From the NCBI RefSeq assembly GCF_022482905.1, contig NZ_JAKVOI010000001.1, forward strand, positions 2,171,958 through 2,235,957: a stretch of 64,000 nt of DNA. The letters run 5' to 3'. Made by a program: the position numbers and the translations under genes. This document shows positions 35,886 to 45,348 of the stretch, piece by piece. Under the pieces are notes generated by a model that saw nothing but the letters and a program-made list of their open reading frames with translations, had not been told where the DNA came from and did not search any database. The stretch comes from Clostridium sp. GTDB taxonomy: Bacteria > Bacillota > Clostridia > Clostridiales > Clostridiaceae. Positions within the stretch are counted from its first letter, which is position 1, and each line of letters starts with the position of its first letter.

Positions 35886-37379
35886 TCAACAAGTTAAGAG
35901 GAACTTTATAATTTCATCCTTCATATTCTGTTTTTTACATATACTTTTGTGTACAATACTGCCTTTTTTTAAATCTTTTAAAACAGCAGGAACCTGCAGA
36001 CCTGAAACTTTGCTCATAATATCAACAAGTTCCATATCATCAAAGCTGCTGTATTTATCATCCAGTGCAGTCATAACTGATCTTGTAAATTTATATGGAC
36101 TTGCAGTTGAAACTATTATCGTCTTGGTCTCATCACCAGTATCATTAACATATTTCTCATATACCGAATGGGCCACAGCAGTATGTGTATCAATTAAGTA
36201 TTTGTAATTTTCGAAATTATATTTTATAGAATCCATTGTATCCTTTTCGCTTGCAAATCCTCCATAAAATAATTTTAGTTGATCTTTCATATCATCGGTA
36301 ATGGTATATTTCCCTTCACTATTTAAATCACCCATCAATTTCCTGATTAAATTGGTATTTTTGGAACTTATGTCATATATAAGTCTTTCAAGATTACTCG
36401 ATACGAGTATATCCATGGATGGTGATATTGTAACAATAAAATCCCTCATCTTATCATATGTACCTGTAGATAAAAAGTCGAATAAAACCTTATTGTCATT
36501 TGATGCACATATTAATCTATTTACAGGCAATCCCATCTTTTTTGCATAGTAGGCAGCTAGTATATTACCAAAATTTCCCGTAGGAACATCGAAATTTATT
36601 TTGTCACCAAGTTCTATCTCGCCTCTCCTAACCAGTTCCAAGTATCCATAAAAGTAATAGACTACCTGTGGAATAAGCCTGCCTATATTTATGGAATTTG
36701 CAGAAGAAAACATATATCCGTTTTCATTCAGTTTGTTTCTCAACTCATCTTCATTAAAAATTTTCTTCACTTCACCCTGGGCATCATCAAAATTCCCATC
36801 TATACCAATTACCTTGGTATTTTCGCCTTTCTGGGTTATCATCTGCATTCTCTGTATTTCACTTACCCCGTCTTTAGGGAAGAATACAATTATCTTTGTA
36901 CCTTCAACATCAGCAAATCCCTGAAGAGCAGCTTTACCTGTATCTCCGGAAGTGGCAGTAAGTATAACTATTTCTTTTTCCAGTTTCTGTATTTTTGCTG
37001 AAACCTTCATTAAATATGGGAGAAGGCAAAGTGCCATATCCTTGAATGCCAAAGTGGGGCCATGATATAATTCCATGTAAAAAGCTTCTTTGGTCTTTTT
37101 CAGTGGAACTATTTCATCAAATTCGAATTTATTGTCATATGCTTTATCTATACAACTGGAAAGTTCTTTTTCATCTATATCTGTAAAGAATTTACTTATA
37201 ATGAACAAGGCCAGTTCTTTATAACCCATATGTATACATTTATCCAATTTATTTCCTACAAACGGTATCTGATCCGGTACGAAAAGGCCCCCGTCTTTCG
37301 AAATTCCATTTAATATGGCCTGCGATGCAGATAAATTTTGTTGCAGCCCCCTTGTACTATTATAACAAATTTTTGCCAA
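35886..37379 (-). CDS. thrC: Threonine synthase
   Basis: 497-residue fold-II PLP enzyme of the long form; converts O-phosphohomoserine to threonine. It shows YHGPTLAFKDMALCLLPYLM (PLP lysine), TATSGDTGKAALQGF, VPTGNFGNILAAYYAKKMGL and a C-terminal STASPYKFTRSVM. TTG start with AGGGAGTG upstream. It lies about 27 kb from hom-thrB and stands alone. Confidence 0.96.
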   Translation of the reverse strand: MAKICYNSTRGLQQNLSASQAILNGISKDGGLFVPDQIPFVGNKLDKCIHMGYKELALFIISKFFTDIDEKELSSCIDKAYDNKFEFDEIVPLKKTKEAFYMELYHGPTLAFKDMALCLLPYLMKVSAKIQKLEKEIVILTATSGDTGKAALQGFADVEGTKIIVFFPKDGVSEIQRMQMITQKGENTKVIGIDGNFDDAQGEVKKIFNEDELRNKLNENGYMFSSANSINIGRLIPQVVYYFYGYLELVRRGEIELGDKINFDVPTGNFGNILAAYYAKKMGLPVNRLICASNDNKVLFDFLSTGTYDKMRDFIVTISPSMDILVSSNLERLIYDISSKNTNLIRKLMGDLNSEGKYTITDDMKDQLKLFYGGFASEKDTMDSIKYNFENYKYLIDTHTAVAHSVYEKYVNDTGDETKTIIVSTASPYKFTRSVMTALDDKYSSFDDMELVDIMSKVSGLQVPAVLKDLKKGSIVHKSICKKQNMKDEIIKFLLTC

Positions 37380-37526
37380 TTATATCACTCCCTATATAAT
37401 AATCGTAAAGTCTTATTTAAATATATAATAACATAGTAATATGCAACTTGAAAATAGAAGATGTTACATAAAAAGTTTTTCACCTTGAGATTTAATAGTA
37501 TAATAAATAGCAAAGGAGTGAATGAT

Positions 37527-38672
37527 TTGGGAATATATTTAGACAATGCAGCCACATCATATCCAAAACCAGATGCAGTTATAGATAGAATGTATGATTT
37601 TATGAAAAATATAGGTGCAACTGCGGGGAGAGGAGCATATAAATCCGAAATAGCGGCTGACAGATTAGTACATGACTGCAGGAACAACCTTTGCAGACTT
37701 TTTAACTTTGATAAACCATCCAATGTAATTTTTACATGCAATATCACCGAGGCATTGAATCTTGCCATAAATGGAATTCTGAAACATGGAGATCATGTGA
37801 TCACAAGCAGTATTGAACACAACTCCGTTACAAGACCTTTAAAAATACTTGAAAAAAATAAACACATACATATATCCACAATTTCCTGCAGCAGTACTGG
37901 AATACCAAACATAAGCGAAATAGAATCATCAATAAGGCCAAATACAAAATTAATTATTTTCAGTCATGCATCCAATGTACTTGGTACAGTACAGCCAATA
38001 TCACAGATTGGAGCACTGGCAAGAAGGCATGGAATACCGTTTCTAGTTGACAGTGCACAGACAGCCGGTGCCTATCCCATAGATATAAAAAATGACAATA
38101 TAGATTTACTGGCCTTTACAGGACATAAAAGTCTTTTAGGCCCAACGGGCACCGGAGGACTTATCATAAATTGCGATAAAAATATTGCTCCATTAAAAGC
38201 CGGTGGTACGGGAATTGACTCTAAATATCCATACCAGCCTGATTATCTTCCAAATAAATTTGAAGCTGGTACCCTGAACGTAGTAGGCATAGCCGGTCTT
38301 TTGGAAGGAGTCAAGTACATAAACAAGATAGGTTTATCATCAATCAGAGAGAAGGAAACTGACCTCATAAAATATTCACTGGATAAATTGTCCGGCATAC
38401 CCGATATAAAAATATATGGTCCAAAAGATCCTGAAAAGATAGTTGGTGTAATTTCCTTCAATATAAAAGATGTTCCATGTGATGAAATAGGCTTTGAGCT
38501 GGATAAAAAATATAATATCATGGTACGGGTTGGATTTCACTGTGCACCTACAGCACACAAAATCATGGGTACTTACAATACCGGGGCAGTTAGAATAGGC
38601 CTGGGGTTCTTCAATGAAAAAAAGGACATCGACATATTAACCGATGCTTTAAGATCATTCCATAAAAACTGA
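37527..38672 (+). CDS. Cysteine desulfurase-like class V aminotransferase
   Basis: 381 residues. PLP fold-I enzyme: YLDNAATSYPKP at the N-terminus, SSIEHNSVTRPLK, VDSAQTAGAYPIDI, the PLP lysine in FTGHKSLLGPTGTGGL, and late RVGFHCAPTAH with the candidate sulfur-relay cysteine. It best fits the EF2568-type cysteine desulfurase family, distinct from IscS/NifS. TTG start, 8 bases after AAAGGAG. It is monocistronic with no scaffold protein adjacent, so the sulfur acceptor is unknown. Confidence 0.88.
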   Translation: MGIYLDNAATSYPKPDAVIDRMYDFMKNIGATAGRGAYKSEIAADRLVHDCRNNLCRLFNFDKPSNVIFTCNITEALNLAINGILKHGDHVITSSIEHNSVTRPLKILEKNKHIHISTISCSSTGIPNISEIESSIRPNTKLIIFSHASNVLGTVQPISQIGALARRHGIPFLVDSAQTAGAYPIDIKNDNIDLLAFTGHKSLLGPTGTGGLIINCDKNIAPLKAGGTGIDSKYPYQPDYLPNKFEAGTLNVVGIAGLLEGVKYINKIGLSSIREKETDLIKYSLDKLSGIPDIKIYGPKDPEKIVGVISFNIKDVPCDEIGFELDKKYNIMVRVGFHCAPTAHKIMGTYNTGAVRIGLGFFNEKKDIDILTDALRSFHKN

Positions 38673-38700
38673 GGAGGAGATACACATGTGCACCTCCCCC
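38673..38700 (-). terminator. Terminator of cbiM
   Basis: On the minus strand a 13-bp stem with several G-U pairs (GGGGGAGGTGCAC with GTGTATCTCCTCC), followed by TCAGTTTTTA. It begins directly after the aminotransferase stop codon on the other strand. Confidence 0.7.
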
Positions 38701-38708
38701 TTGGCTTT

Positions 38709-39680
38709 TCAAGAATTATTGTTTTCTTTTCTCGATGAAGACAATAACTTAACCAATATGAGTATAATTGCCACCCCACCTACAGCCGATATAATGTATC
38801 CTGCAATATCATTTATTCCAGATATGGCATAATCTGATGCCAGTGCATTATAATTGAATCCATTTTTGAATGCTTCAGGAATATATCCTACAATTCCCTT
38901 TATTTCTTCTGACCCCCATTCACCCCATGCTGTTCCTTGCGCAAGCAGCCCAATTGGACATAACAATATAAGAAGGATTAAAAGCCCGTATAAAGGTTTT
39001 CTAGCTGAAGGCTTATTTTCATATACTGCTCCAGGTGATACTTTCCTGACATAAGCAAGTACCGCCGCTGTAATACCTCCTTCTATAAGTCCAATTAGAA
39101 GATGCGGCAGCACCATGGCCGGTATTGATACGTTCAATCCATAGGGACAGTAAAGCGCTGCACCGTTTACATCCCTGAAGAGCATTGGCTGTATGCCAAA
39201 TTCTATGGATGCTATTAAAGCCGCTGTTACAATTCCCACATAAGCACCTATAAAAGCCGGTATGTAATCTCCTTTAGCACTTTTCATTCTTGACTTTATA
39301 AAGCTGTAAACTGTATATCCCACAAATGGCATTACAAATGCCATATTGAAGGTATTGGCACCAAATGCAAGTATACCTCCATCACCAAAGAAAAGAGCCT
39401 GAATTAACAATGCTATTGTTACACAGATCACCGCCGCATAAGGCCCAAGCAATATAGCCGCCAGTGTGGCTCCTACTGCATGACCGGTTGTACCTCCAGG
39501 CAGCGGTACATTAAACATCATTATCAAAAATGAAAAAGCCGAGCATACGCCGAGTACGGGCAGTTTTTTCTTGGTTATCTCCTTTTTTACTTTTTTTGAA
39601 GCCCTCATCCATACCGGAACCATAACTGCAAACATGACAGCACAGGTAGACGGGCTCAAATAATTATCTGGAATATGCAT
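38709..39680 (-). CDS. cbiM: CbiM/NikM-type cobalt or nickel transport protein with C-terminal extension
   Basis: 323 residues. The first residues MHIPDNYLSP carry the Met1/His2 metal-binding N-terminus of ECF-type S-components. About seven membrane helices include VPLPGGTTGHAVGATLAAIL and FGDGGILAFGANTFNMAF. After about residue 225 there is an extra region with AWGEWGSEEIKGIVGYIPE and a final membrane helix, equivalent to a fused CbiN/NikN (PDGLE-like) part. The transmembrane and ATPase partners (CbiQ, CbiO) are not adjacent, so it must share modules encoded elsewhere. Cobalt versus nickel cannot be decided from sequence alone. Confidence 0.9.
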   Translation of the reverse strand: MHIPDNYLSPSTCAVMFAVMVPVWMRASKKVKKEITKKKLPVLGVCSAFSFLIMMFNVPLPGGTTGHAVGATLAAILLGPYAAVICVTIALLIQALFFGDGGILAFGANTFNMAFVMPFVGYTVYSFIKSRMKSAKGDYIPAFIGAYVGIVTAALIASIEFGIQPMLFRDVNGAALYCPYGLNVSIPAMVLPHLLIGLIEGGITAAVLAYVRKVSPGAVYENKPSARKPLYGLLILLILLCPIGLLAQGTAWGEWGSEEIKGIVGYIPEAFKNGFNYNALASDYAISGINDIAGYIISAVGGVAIILILVKLLSSSRKENNNS

Positions 39681-39774
39681 AATAATTCCCCCTCCATTAA
39701 ATTATATTATAAAAAAGATTAAAGCAAAACTCATACCAAACATCGAGATCCCATTTTATCTGAACTTATAAAAA

Positions 39775-39820
39775 GAATATTATCAAAATGATATAATTCG
39801 GTATCATTTTGATAATATTC
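39775..39820 (-). terminator. Terminator of the CWB2 amidase gene
   Basis: Long stem with arms GAATATTATCAAAATGATA and TATCATTTTGATAATATTC, an 8-base loop, followed on the minus strand by TTTTTATAAG. It lies about 37 bases after the amidase stop. Confidence 0.85.
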
Positions 39821-39856
39821 CAGATTTATAGTTTCACATTAAGACTACATGGTATT

Positions 39857-41392
39857 TCAATTGTCCTGTTGAATCTTCTGCACTATTCCTTTTGCTATAC
39901 CACTTGCAACCTTGTTTTGAAAATCATCACTGTTTAAAAGCCTCTCCTCCTGGGGATTGCTTATAAAGCCTACTTCTACAAGCACCGCCGGTGCAGCAGT
40001 GTTTTTTATAACATAGTAGTTGGCTGTCTTTATCCCCCTGTCTACAGAAGCTATAGCTTGTACAAGAGAGGACTGTATATACTGTGCCAGTTCCCTTCCC
40101 TCTTTGCTGGAACTGTAGTAATAGGTCTCCGTTCCCCTCGCTTCGGCTCCAGCACTGTTCATGTGTATGGATACAAAATAATCCGAACCGGCAGCATCAG
40201 ATATTTCGCATCTTTTCTGCAGATCTTCGCTTACATTTGATGGCCAGGATACTCTGTCACTTGTTCTGGTGTATACTACATTTATTCCACTTTGCTGAAT
40301 AATTTTTCCGATTTTCAACGCTACAGGCAAGGTTATATTTTTTTCCATGGTTCCTCCATAACCTACAGCTCCAGGATCATATCCACCATGTCCCGGGTCC
40401 AGTGTTACCACTATATTAGTTCCATTTATGAGTCTTTGTACTGCGGCATCACTTACTGCACCTTTACCGCCAATTATTTTTATTGAAGTGACTGAGGATA
40501 TATTCGATTTTACTATGTTCTGCTGATTTATGCTGTTATTGTTAACAATAACAATCGGGGAGCTCGTCTGGGCTGCCGCTGCAGAACCGGAAAGGGCATC
40601 CGGAAACCCGGAACCGCTTGCCACATAGACTGTATCCATATTTATATATCCCTTGTTCAAAAATGCTTTTATAACTGCTGTATTTGTCTCATATCTGTTG
40701 ATTCCGGCAAATCTTTCACAGTCTCCTATATAACCTTCAATCGAGCTCGATACTGCTCCTTCCCCTCCAATGATATATAATCTCTTTCCTCTGTTTTGAT
40801 CTATAAATTGCTTTGCAGAGTCCGACAGTGTTTTTGAACTTGTAAGAATTATAGGTATCTGTCTTGCCCCTGCAACAGGTGCCATTGAAAGTGCATCTGC
40901 GAAATTTTCACCGGAAGCTATTGCTATACCATTACTGATTCCTATACTTTTTGCTACCTGGACACTAGTATCATACCTGTCATGTCCTCCAATTCTTGTA
41001 ACAAGTACATTGATTTTTTCCAGTTGGTTCCTTACTGCATTGGATATTGCTCCTTCACCACCTACTATTATCGCATTTTTGGCTCCCAGTCTCTCTATTT
41101 CTGAAATAACATCATCATCCAGTCGGTTCTTTTGCGACAAAAGTATGGGAGCCTTGTTTTTTCCTGCAAGTGCCGTTGAAGAAAGTGCATCTGCAAAATC
41201 TTCTCCTGAAACTACTATTACACAATCGGCATGGGTAAAATTTTCCCTGGATACATTTACAGCTGTATCATACCTGTCTTTCCCCTCATACCTTGCTGTA
41301 TCAGCTTGTGCAGCATATGCCCTGAAGCTGAATATGAAAACCAGGCACACAATTCCAAGCAATGCAAATATAATCTTTTTCCCTGTATTCAT
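39857..41392 (-). CDS. Secreted N-acetylmuramoyl-L-alanine amidase with three CWB2 repeats
   Basis: 511 residues. Sec signal peptide (about 1-27, ending FRAYAA). Three cell wall-binding type 2 repeats follow (about 32-120, 130-220, 225-325), each with a RYDT/RYET segment, an ADALS/PDALS segment and an IIGGEGA/IIGGKGA segment; these bind the anionic wall polymer. The C-terminal Amidase_3 domain (about 333-507) shows TLDPGHGGYDPGAVG, the glutamate in TMEKNI, SIHMNS and catalytic VLVEVGF. It hydrolyses the glycan-peptide amide bond during wall turnover, separation or sporulation. Monocistronic, AGGAGG site. Confidence 0.95.
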   Translation of the reverse strand: MNTGKKIIFALLGIVCLVFIFSFRAYAAQADTARYEGKDRYDTAVNVSRENFTHADCVIVVSGEDFADALSSTALAGKNKAPILLSQKNRLDDDVISEIERLGAKNAIIVGGEGAISNAVRNQLEKINVLVTRIGGHDRYDTSVQVAKSIGISNGIAIASGENFADALSMAPVAGARQIPIILTSSKTLSDSAKQFIDQNRGKRLYIIGGEGAVSSSIEGYIGDCERFAGINRYETNTAVIKAFLNKGYINMDTVYVASGSGFPDALSGSAAAAQTSSPIVIVNNNSINQQNIVKSNISSVTSIKIIGGKGAVSDAAVQRLINGTNIVVTLDPGHGGYDPGAVGYGGTMEKNITLPVALKIGKIIQQSGINVVYTRTSDRVSWPSNVSEDLQKRCEISDAAGSDYFVSIHMNSAGAEARGTETYYYSSSKEGRELAQYIQSSLVQAIASVDRGIKTANYYVIKNTAAPAVLVEVGFISNPQEERLLNSDDFQNKVASGIAKGIVQKIQQDN

Positions 41393-41595
41393 TCCTTCCT
41401 CCTTATATAACTAAAATATAACGCTGAATAATATATATTCATATTATAATTTTCCTTACACAATAAAAGACGTTATAAAACTGAATATCGCTCTCAAAAC
41501 AATATTTAATAATTTTACCAGTCAATTAAAATTGTATATATGCTATAATATGTTATAATGTAATGAGTTTCTATTTAACAAGGGGGAATTTTTAT

Positions 41596-42948
41596 ATGGA
41601 CAGTGGTCCGAGTAGCATTCTAATTGATCTTTTTTTAATCTTTATACTCATAATGCTGAACGCTTTTTTTTCAGCTGCGGAGATTGCAATAGTTTCAGTA
41701 AACAAATCAAGAATAAGAATACTTGCAGATAAAGGTAACAAAAAGGCTCAATTGCTGCTTGATCTCATGAAAGAACCGAACAGATTTTTAGCAACTATAC
41801 AGGATATAATAACCCTGGCAGGCTTCCTTGCCAGCGCACTTTCTGCTACATCGCTTTCTAAACCTTTAGCTGTAATATTAAACAAATTCAATGTACCTTC
41901 AAGCAATGAAATTGCAATAGTACTTGGTACTATAATTTTATCTTATTTCACTCTGGTTTTCGGAGAACTTTTTCCAAAGCAGCTGGCTCTCCAAAACTCT
42001 GAAAAAATGGCACTGTTCGTGGTAAAGCCACTTTTATGGACATCAAAGATAACTTTTCCTTTTGATAAGATATTGACTCTATCACTTAATATACTTTCAA
42101 AAGTGACAAAGATTAAAAGCACAAATATAAAAAATAATGTTTCCATAGAAGAAATACAGCTTATGATAGATGCAGGAGAGGAAACAGGCATAATAAATGA
42201 AACAGAAAAAGAAATGATAAATGGCGTATTCAAATTCGATGATACACTGGCAAAAAATATAATGACGCCAAAGGTAAATGTTTTTGCCCTAGATGTAAAT
42301 ACTCCTCTTAAGGAAATCTTAAGTGAGGTGGCCAGGCATCAGTATTCTCGAATTCCGGTATATGAAGATGCAATTGACAATATAATCGGTATTTTGTACA
42401 TGAAAGATTTGTTTATAGAGTTTCACAGCGGAACATTGGATCATAAATCCATAAAGGATCTCATAAGAGATGCTTATTTTGTTCCTGAGACTAAAAATAT
42501 AGATGAATTATTTGAAGAAATGCAGCTTACCAACAATCATATGTCAATTTTAATAGATGAATATGGTGACTTTACAGGTATTGTAACTATAGATGACTTA
42601 ATAGAAGAAGTAATGGGTAACATTCCAGATGAACACGACAAATATGATACAAGTGATGAATCTATAAAAAAAATAAGTCCAAATACCTATATAGTAGATG
42701 GTCTTGTTCCAATAGATGATATAAATGAAGAATTAAATATAGATCTTCCCTGCGATATTTTTGATACCGTTGGTGGTTTTGTAATAGACCTTCTAGGCCA
42801 TATTCCAAAACATAATGAACATATCCCTTTAAAATACAACAACTTGATCTTTAAAATAAAAAATGTGAAAGAGAAGAGAATAGATAAAGTTGAAATAATT
42901 ATAGAAGACAACCTCCAGATAAATCAAGCTGAAAATGGCATTGAGTAG
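41596..42948 (+). CDS. CNNM/CorC-HlyC family transporter-associated protein
   Basis: 450 residues: an N-terminal DUF21 membrane domain (about 8-190, four helices, with LNAFFSAAEIAIVSVNKSR), a CBS pair (about 215-335, with NIMTPKVNVFALD and HMSILIDEYGDFTGIVTIDD), and a C-terminal CorC_HlyC domain (about 350-435). The family is linked to magnesium or other divalent-cation export and homeostasis; haemolysin is a historical label. The start is the ATG 8 bases after AAGGGGGA. Two overlapping TATAAT-like boxes (about 41530-41560) precede it. Confidence 0.93.
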   Translation: MDSGPSSILIDLFLIFILIMLNAFFSAAEIAIVSVNKSRIRILADKGNKKAQLLLDLMKEPNRFLATIQDIITLAGFLASALSATSLSKPLAVILNKFNVPSSNEIAIVLGTIILSYFTLVFGELFPKQLALQNSEKMALFVVKPLLWTSKITFPFDKILTLSLNILSKVTKIKSTNIKNNVSIEEIQLMIDAGEETGIINETEKEMINGVFKFDDTLAKNIMTPKVNVFALDVNTPLKEILSEVARHQYSRIPVYEDAIDNIIGILYMKDLFIEFHSGTLDHKSIKDLIRDAYFVPETKNIDELFEEMQLTNNHMSILIDEYGDFTGIVTIDDLIEEVMGNIPDEHDKYDTSDESIKKISPNTYIVDGLVPIDDINEELNIDLPCDIFDTVGGFVIDLLGHIPKHNEHIPLKYNNLIFKIKNVKEKRIDKVEIIIEDNLQINQAENGIE

Positions 42949-42969
42949 GGACAATTTCTATGATTTAAT

Positions 42970-43008
42970 AAAAACTGGTATAGTTATAAAAAACTATATC
43001 AGTTTTTT
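42970..43008 (+). terminator. Terminator of the CorC/HlyC gene
   Basis: Stem AAAAACTGGTATAGTT/AACTATATCAGTTTTT with a small loop, followed by T residues. Confidence 0.85.
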
Positions 43009-43037
43009 ATAACCAGTTTTCATTTTCATAATAAAAA

Positions 43038-43583
43038 CTAATAGGTAGTTATATGAAGTGTATTTTTTCTTTTGATCTCTGCATGGGACAGCATTTCATG
43101 CACTATATCCAAATATTTCTGGGATACTTTTGGACATTTTCTTAATATACTGTCAATTATAAAATCAATATTGTCATCAGTAACCTCTTTTGCATTTATA
43201 TTACTTTCTGTATTTTCATTTTCACTTACTGCAATTTCATTTGTGTCGAGAGAGTCATATATATAATCCACTATTTCACATTTCATATCATCCTTTGTAT
43301 CCTGAAAGTCTTTGGAAAAATATAACTTTCCATCTACGACTGCAAATTTTCCATAAATATATTCTCTTTTTACACCGGAAAATTCACTTGTTTCAGATGA
43401 GTCGTATTTCAAATGTTCCACATGCTTTACATCTACTATATAATTGCTATCTCTCCTTGTTAAAACACATCTTATATCAATATCCATCATTCTCTTTTTT
43501 ATGTGTTCTGAAAAATTTTCTCCCAATTCCGAAATAAACATTTTTACAGATATGGTTTTTTTCATTTTATAATTTTTCTTCAC
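43038..43583 (-). CDS. Hypothetical protein, 181 residues
   Basis: No family recognised. Basic N-terminus (KKNYKMKKTISVKMF), then an acidic mixed alpha/beta region with KREYIYGKFAVVDGKLYFSKDF. A low-complexity Asn/Glu stretch (about 115-130) and a helical C-terminus (DDNIDFIIDSILRKCPKVSQ) follow. No signal peptide or membrane helix is visible. GTG start with AAGGAG 10 bases upstream. It lies alone between a terminator and the cold-shock gene and looks lineage-specific. Confidence 0.7.
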   Translation of the reverse strand: MKKNYKMKKTISVKMFISELGENFSEHIKKRMMDIDIRCVLTRRDSNYIVDVKHVEHLKYDSSETSEFSGVKREYIYGKFAVVDGKLYFSKDFQDTKDDMKCEIVDYIYDSLDTNEIAVSENENTESNINAKEVTDDNIDFIIDSILRKCPKVSQKYLDIVHEMLSHAEIKRKNTLHITTY

Positions 43584-43625
43584 AATAAATCCACTCCTTA
43601 ATTTTACTTGAAATCACCTTGTAAT

Positions 43626-43651
43626 AAAAAACCACCTTCTTAAAAGGTGGT
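43626..43651 (-). terminator. Terminator of the cold-shock gene
   Basis: Stem ACCACCTT/AAGGTGGT, 5-base loop, followed on the minus strand by TTTTTTATTAC. Confidence 0.85.
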
Positions 43652-43703
43652 AAAACACTTGATTGATGCTTATATCAACGTTCAATTCAATAATGTAAAA
43701 TTA

Positions 43704-43907
43704 TTAAAGTTTTATAACATTAGCAGCTTGAAGTCCCTTTGGTCCTTCTTCTACATCAAATTGAACTTTTTGGCCTTCTTCAAGATTTCTTCTTGGTTCA
43801 TCACTCTGTATTGCAGTGAAGTGTACGAAAACATCGTTTTCCCCTGGAACTTCAATGAACCCAAATCCTTTCTCTGAGTTAAACCATTTTACTGTACCTG
43901 TTTTCAT
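43704..43907 (-). CDS. cspA: Cold-shock protein (CSD family)
   Basis: 67-residue OB-fold RNA chaperone. Both RNA-binding motifs are present: KGFGFI (RNP1) and VFVHF (RNP2), in the context [16 protein letters not shown]. Strong AGGAGG site. The roughly 140 bases upstream are very AT-rich and may form the long 5' leader typical of cold-shock mRNAs. Confidence 0.97.
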   Translation of the reverse strand: MKTGTVKWFNSEKGFGFIEVPGENDVFVHFTAIQSDEPRRNLEEGQKVQFDVEEGPKGLQAANVIKL

Positions 43908-44080
43908 TTATTATCCTCCTAAAGATAAAACACTTATAATTGATATATCTTGATTTTGTATATCGGTGTTTATTAAATTATAATAACACAAACATATAAA
44001 ATTAACAAATAGAGTTTTGTCAATTAAATATTTGTTGTTTAATTCATTATACAATAATTTTTCAAGATAATCAAATTGTA

Positions 44081-44109
44081 TTGACATTATATCAATATTT
44101 AATTAACAT
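44081..44109 (+). promoter_or_regulatory. Putative promoter of the MFS gene
   Basis: TTGACA (44081-44086), a 17-base spacer, and TAACAT (44104-44109), about 30 bases before the ATG. The -10 box matches only partly. Confidence 0.5.
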
Positions 44110-44140
44110 ACGAATTATAAAGACCAAAGGAGGCTACCAT

Positions 44141-45322
44141 ATGTATAAAAATACCATTTCGCCCAATAAAATAAGTCATGGACTTCTAGTCATAATGTCC
44201 TTAATCTGCTGTATTACAGTTGCCAATTTATACTATAATCAACCACTCCTCGGAGATATTGCAAGAAGCTTTAATGCATCAAGCAGGGACATAGGACTTG
44301 TATCCACATTAACCCAGATCGGCTACGGAACAGGAATGCTATTTATAATTCCTCTCGGAGATATAAAAGAAAGGCGTAATCTGATTTTAAAATTACTGAT
44401 AATCTTATCAGTGTTTCTCGCACTATTCTCACTATCCCCAAATATAACATGTCTTATCATCACAAGCTTTATGATAGGATTTACAACAGTAATACCACAG
44501 CTTATAATACCTTTTGCCGCTGAACTCTCCAATCCTGAAGAAAGGGGAAAAATACTGGGCAGTGTATTCAGCGGACTATTTGCAGGTATACTTCTGGCAC
44601 GCACTATAAGTGGTTTTATAGGTTCTCTTTGGGGATGGAAAGCCATGTACTACATAGCCTCAATATGCACAATTATATTATTTTTGATAGTTGCCAGATT
44701 TCTTCCAAGAAGCTACCCAAAATCAGAAAAATCCTATACACAGACAATGTTTTCACTGATAAACTTAATAAAGAATCAACCTGTATTGAGAGAAGCTTCT
44801 CTAAACGGTGCCATGATGTTCGGCACCTTCAGCATATTCTGGACTACTCTTATATTTTTTTTGGAGTCACCCGCTTACCACTTAGGCAGCAAATCCGTAG
44901 GATTGTTTGCTCTTCTTGGAATATCAAGCATCATAGCCTCACCTATTGTCGGCCGTATAAGTGATAAAAAGGGGGCAAAATTTATCGTTGGAATTTCCAC
45001 CATGTTATCAATTCTTGCATTTATAATATTACTGATATTGGGCTACAAACTCTGGGGAATTGCATTAGGATTGATACTTTTAGACCTTGGAACCCAATCA
45101 GCTCAGGTTGGAAATCAAACTCGTGTACAAAGTCTTTCACCAGAATTCCGGAACAGATTAAATACAATTTTTATGGTATCGTATTTTCTTGGAGGTGCTC
45201 TTGGTTCTTTTATAGGCACATACAGCTGGACTGTTTTTAAATGGAACGGTGTCTGTATATCAGGGCTTGTATTTTTGACGATAGCTATTTTACATCACAT
45301 ATTTACAATAAGGAAAATTTAA
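44141..45322 (+). CDS. MFS transporter (DHA1-like drug/metabolite exporter)
   Basis: 393 residues, about 12 membrane helices. The conserved loop 2-3 motif appears as GTGMLFIIPLGDIKERRNLI, and PIVGRISDKKGAKFIVG is the equivalent in the second half. The closest fit is the drug:H+ antiporter-1 group with YNQPLLGDIARSFNAS near the N-terminus. The substrate is unknown. AAAGGAGG sets the ATG. Monocistronic. Confidence 0.9.
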   Translation: MYKNTISPNKISHGLLVIMSLICCITVANLYYNQPLLGDIARSFNASSRDIGLVSTLTQIGYGTGMLFIIPLGDIKERRNLILKLLIILSVFLALFSLSPNITCLIITSFMIGFTTVIPQLIIPFAAELSNPEERGKILGSVFSGLFAGILLARTISGFIGSLWGWKAMYYIASICTIILFLIVARFLPRSYPKSEKSYTQTMFSLINLIKNQPVLREASLNGAMMFGTFSIFWTTLIFFLESPAYHLGSKSVGLFALLGISSIIASPIVGRISDKKGAKFIVGISTMLSILAFIILLILGYKLWGIALGLILLDLGTQSAQVGNQTRVQSLSPEFRNRLNTIFMVSYFLGGALGSFIGTYSWTVFKWNGVCISGLVFLTIAILHHIFTIRKI

Positions 45323-45339
45323 TTTTCCTTATTGTAAAT
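45301..45339. terminator. Bidirectional terminator overlapping the MFS stop codon
   Basis: Perfect 18-bp arms (ATTTACAATAAGGAAAAT with ATTTTCCTTATTGTAAAT) around TTA, between two converging genes. The MFS stop codon lies in the hairpin centre. Confidence 0.85.
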
Positions 45340-45348
45340 TCCATCCCA

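Noticed and set aside
37385-37768. Minus-strand ORF between thrC and the aminotransferase
   Set aside because: It is antisense to the aminotransferase N-terminus and has no ribosome-binding site.
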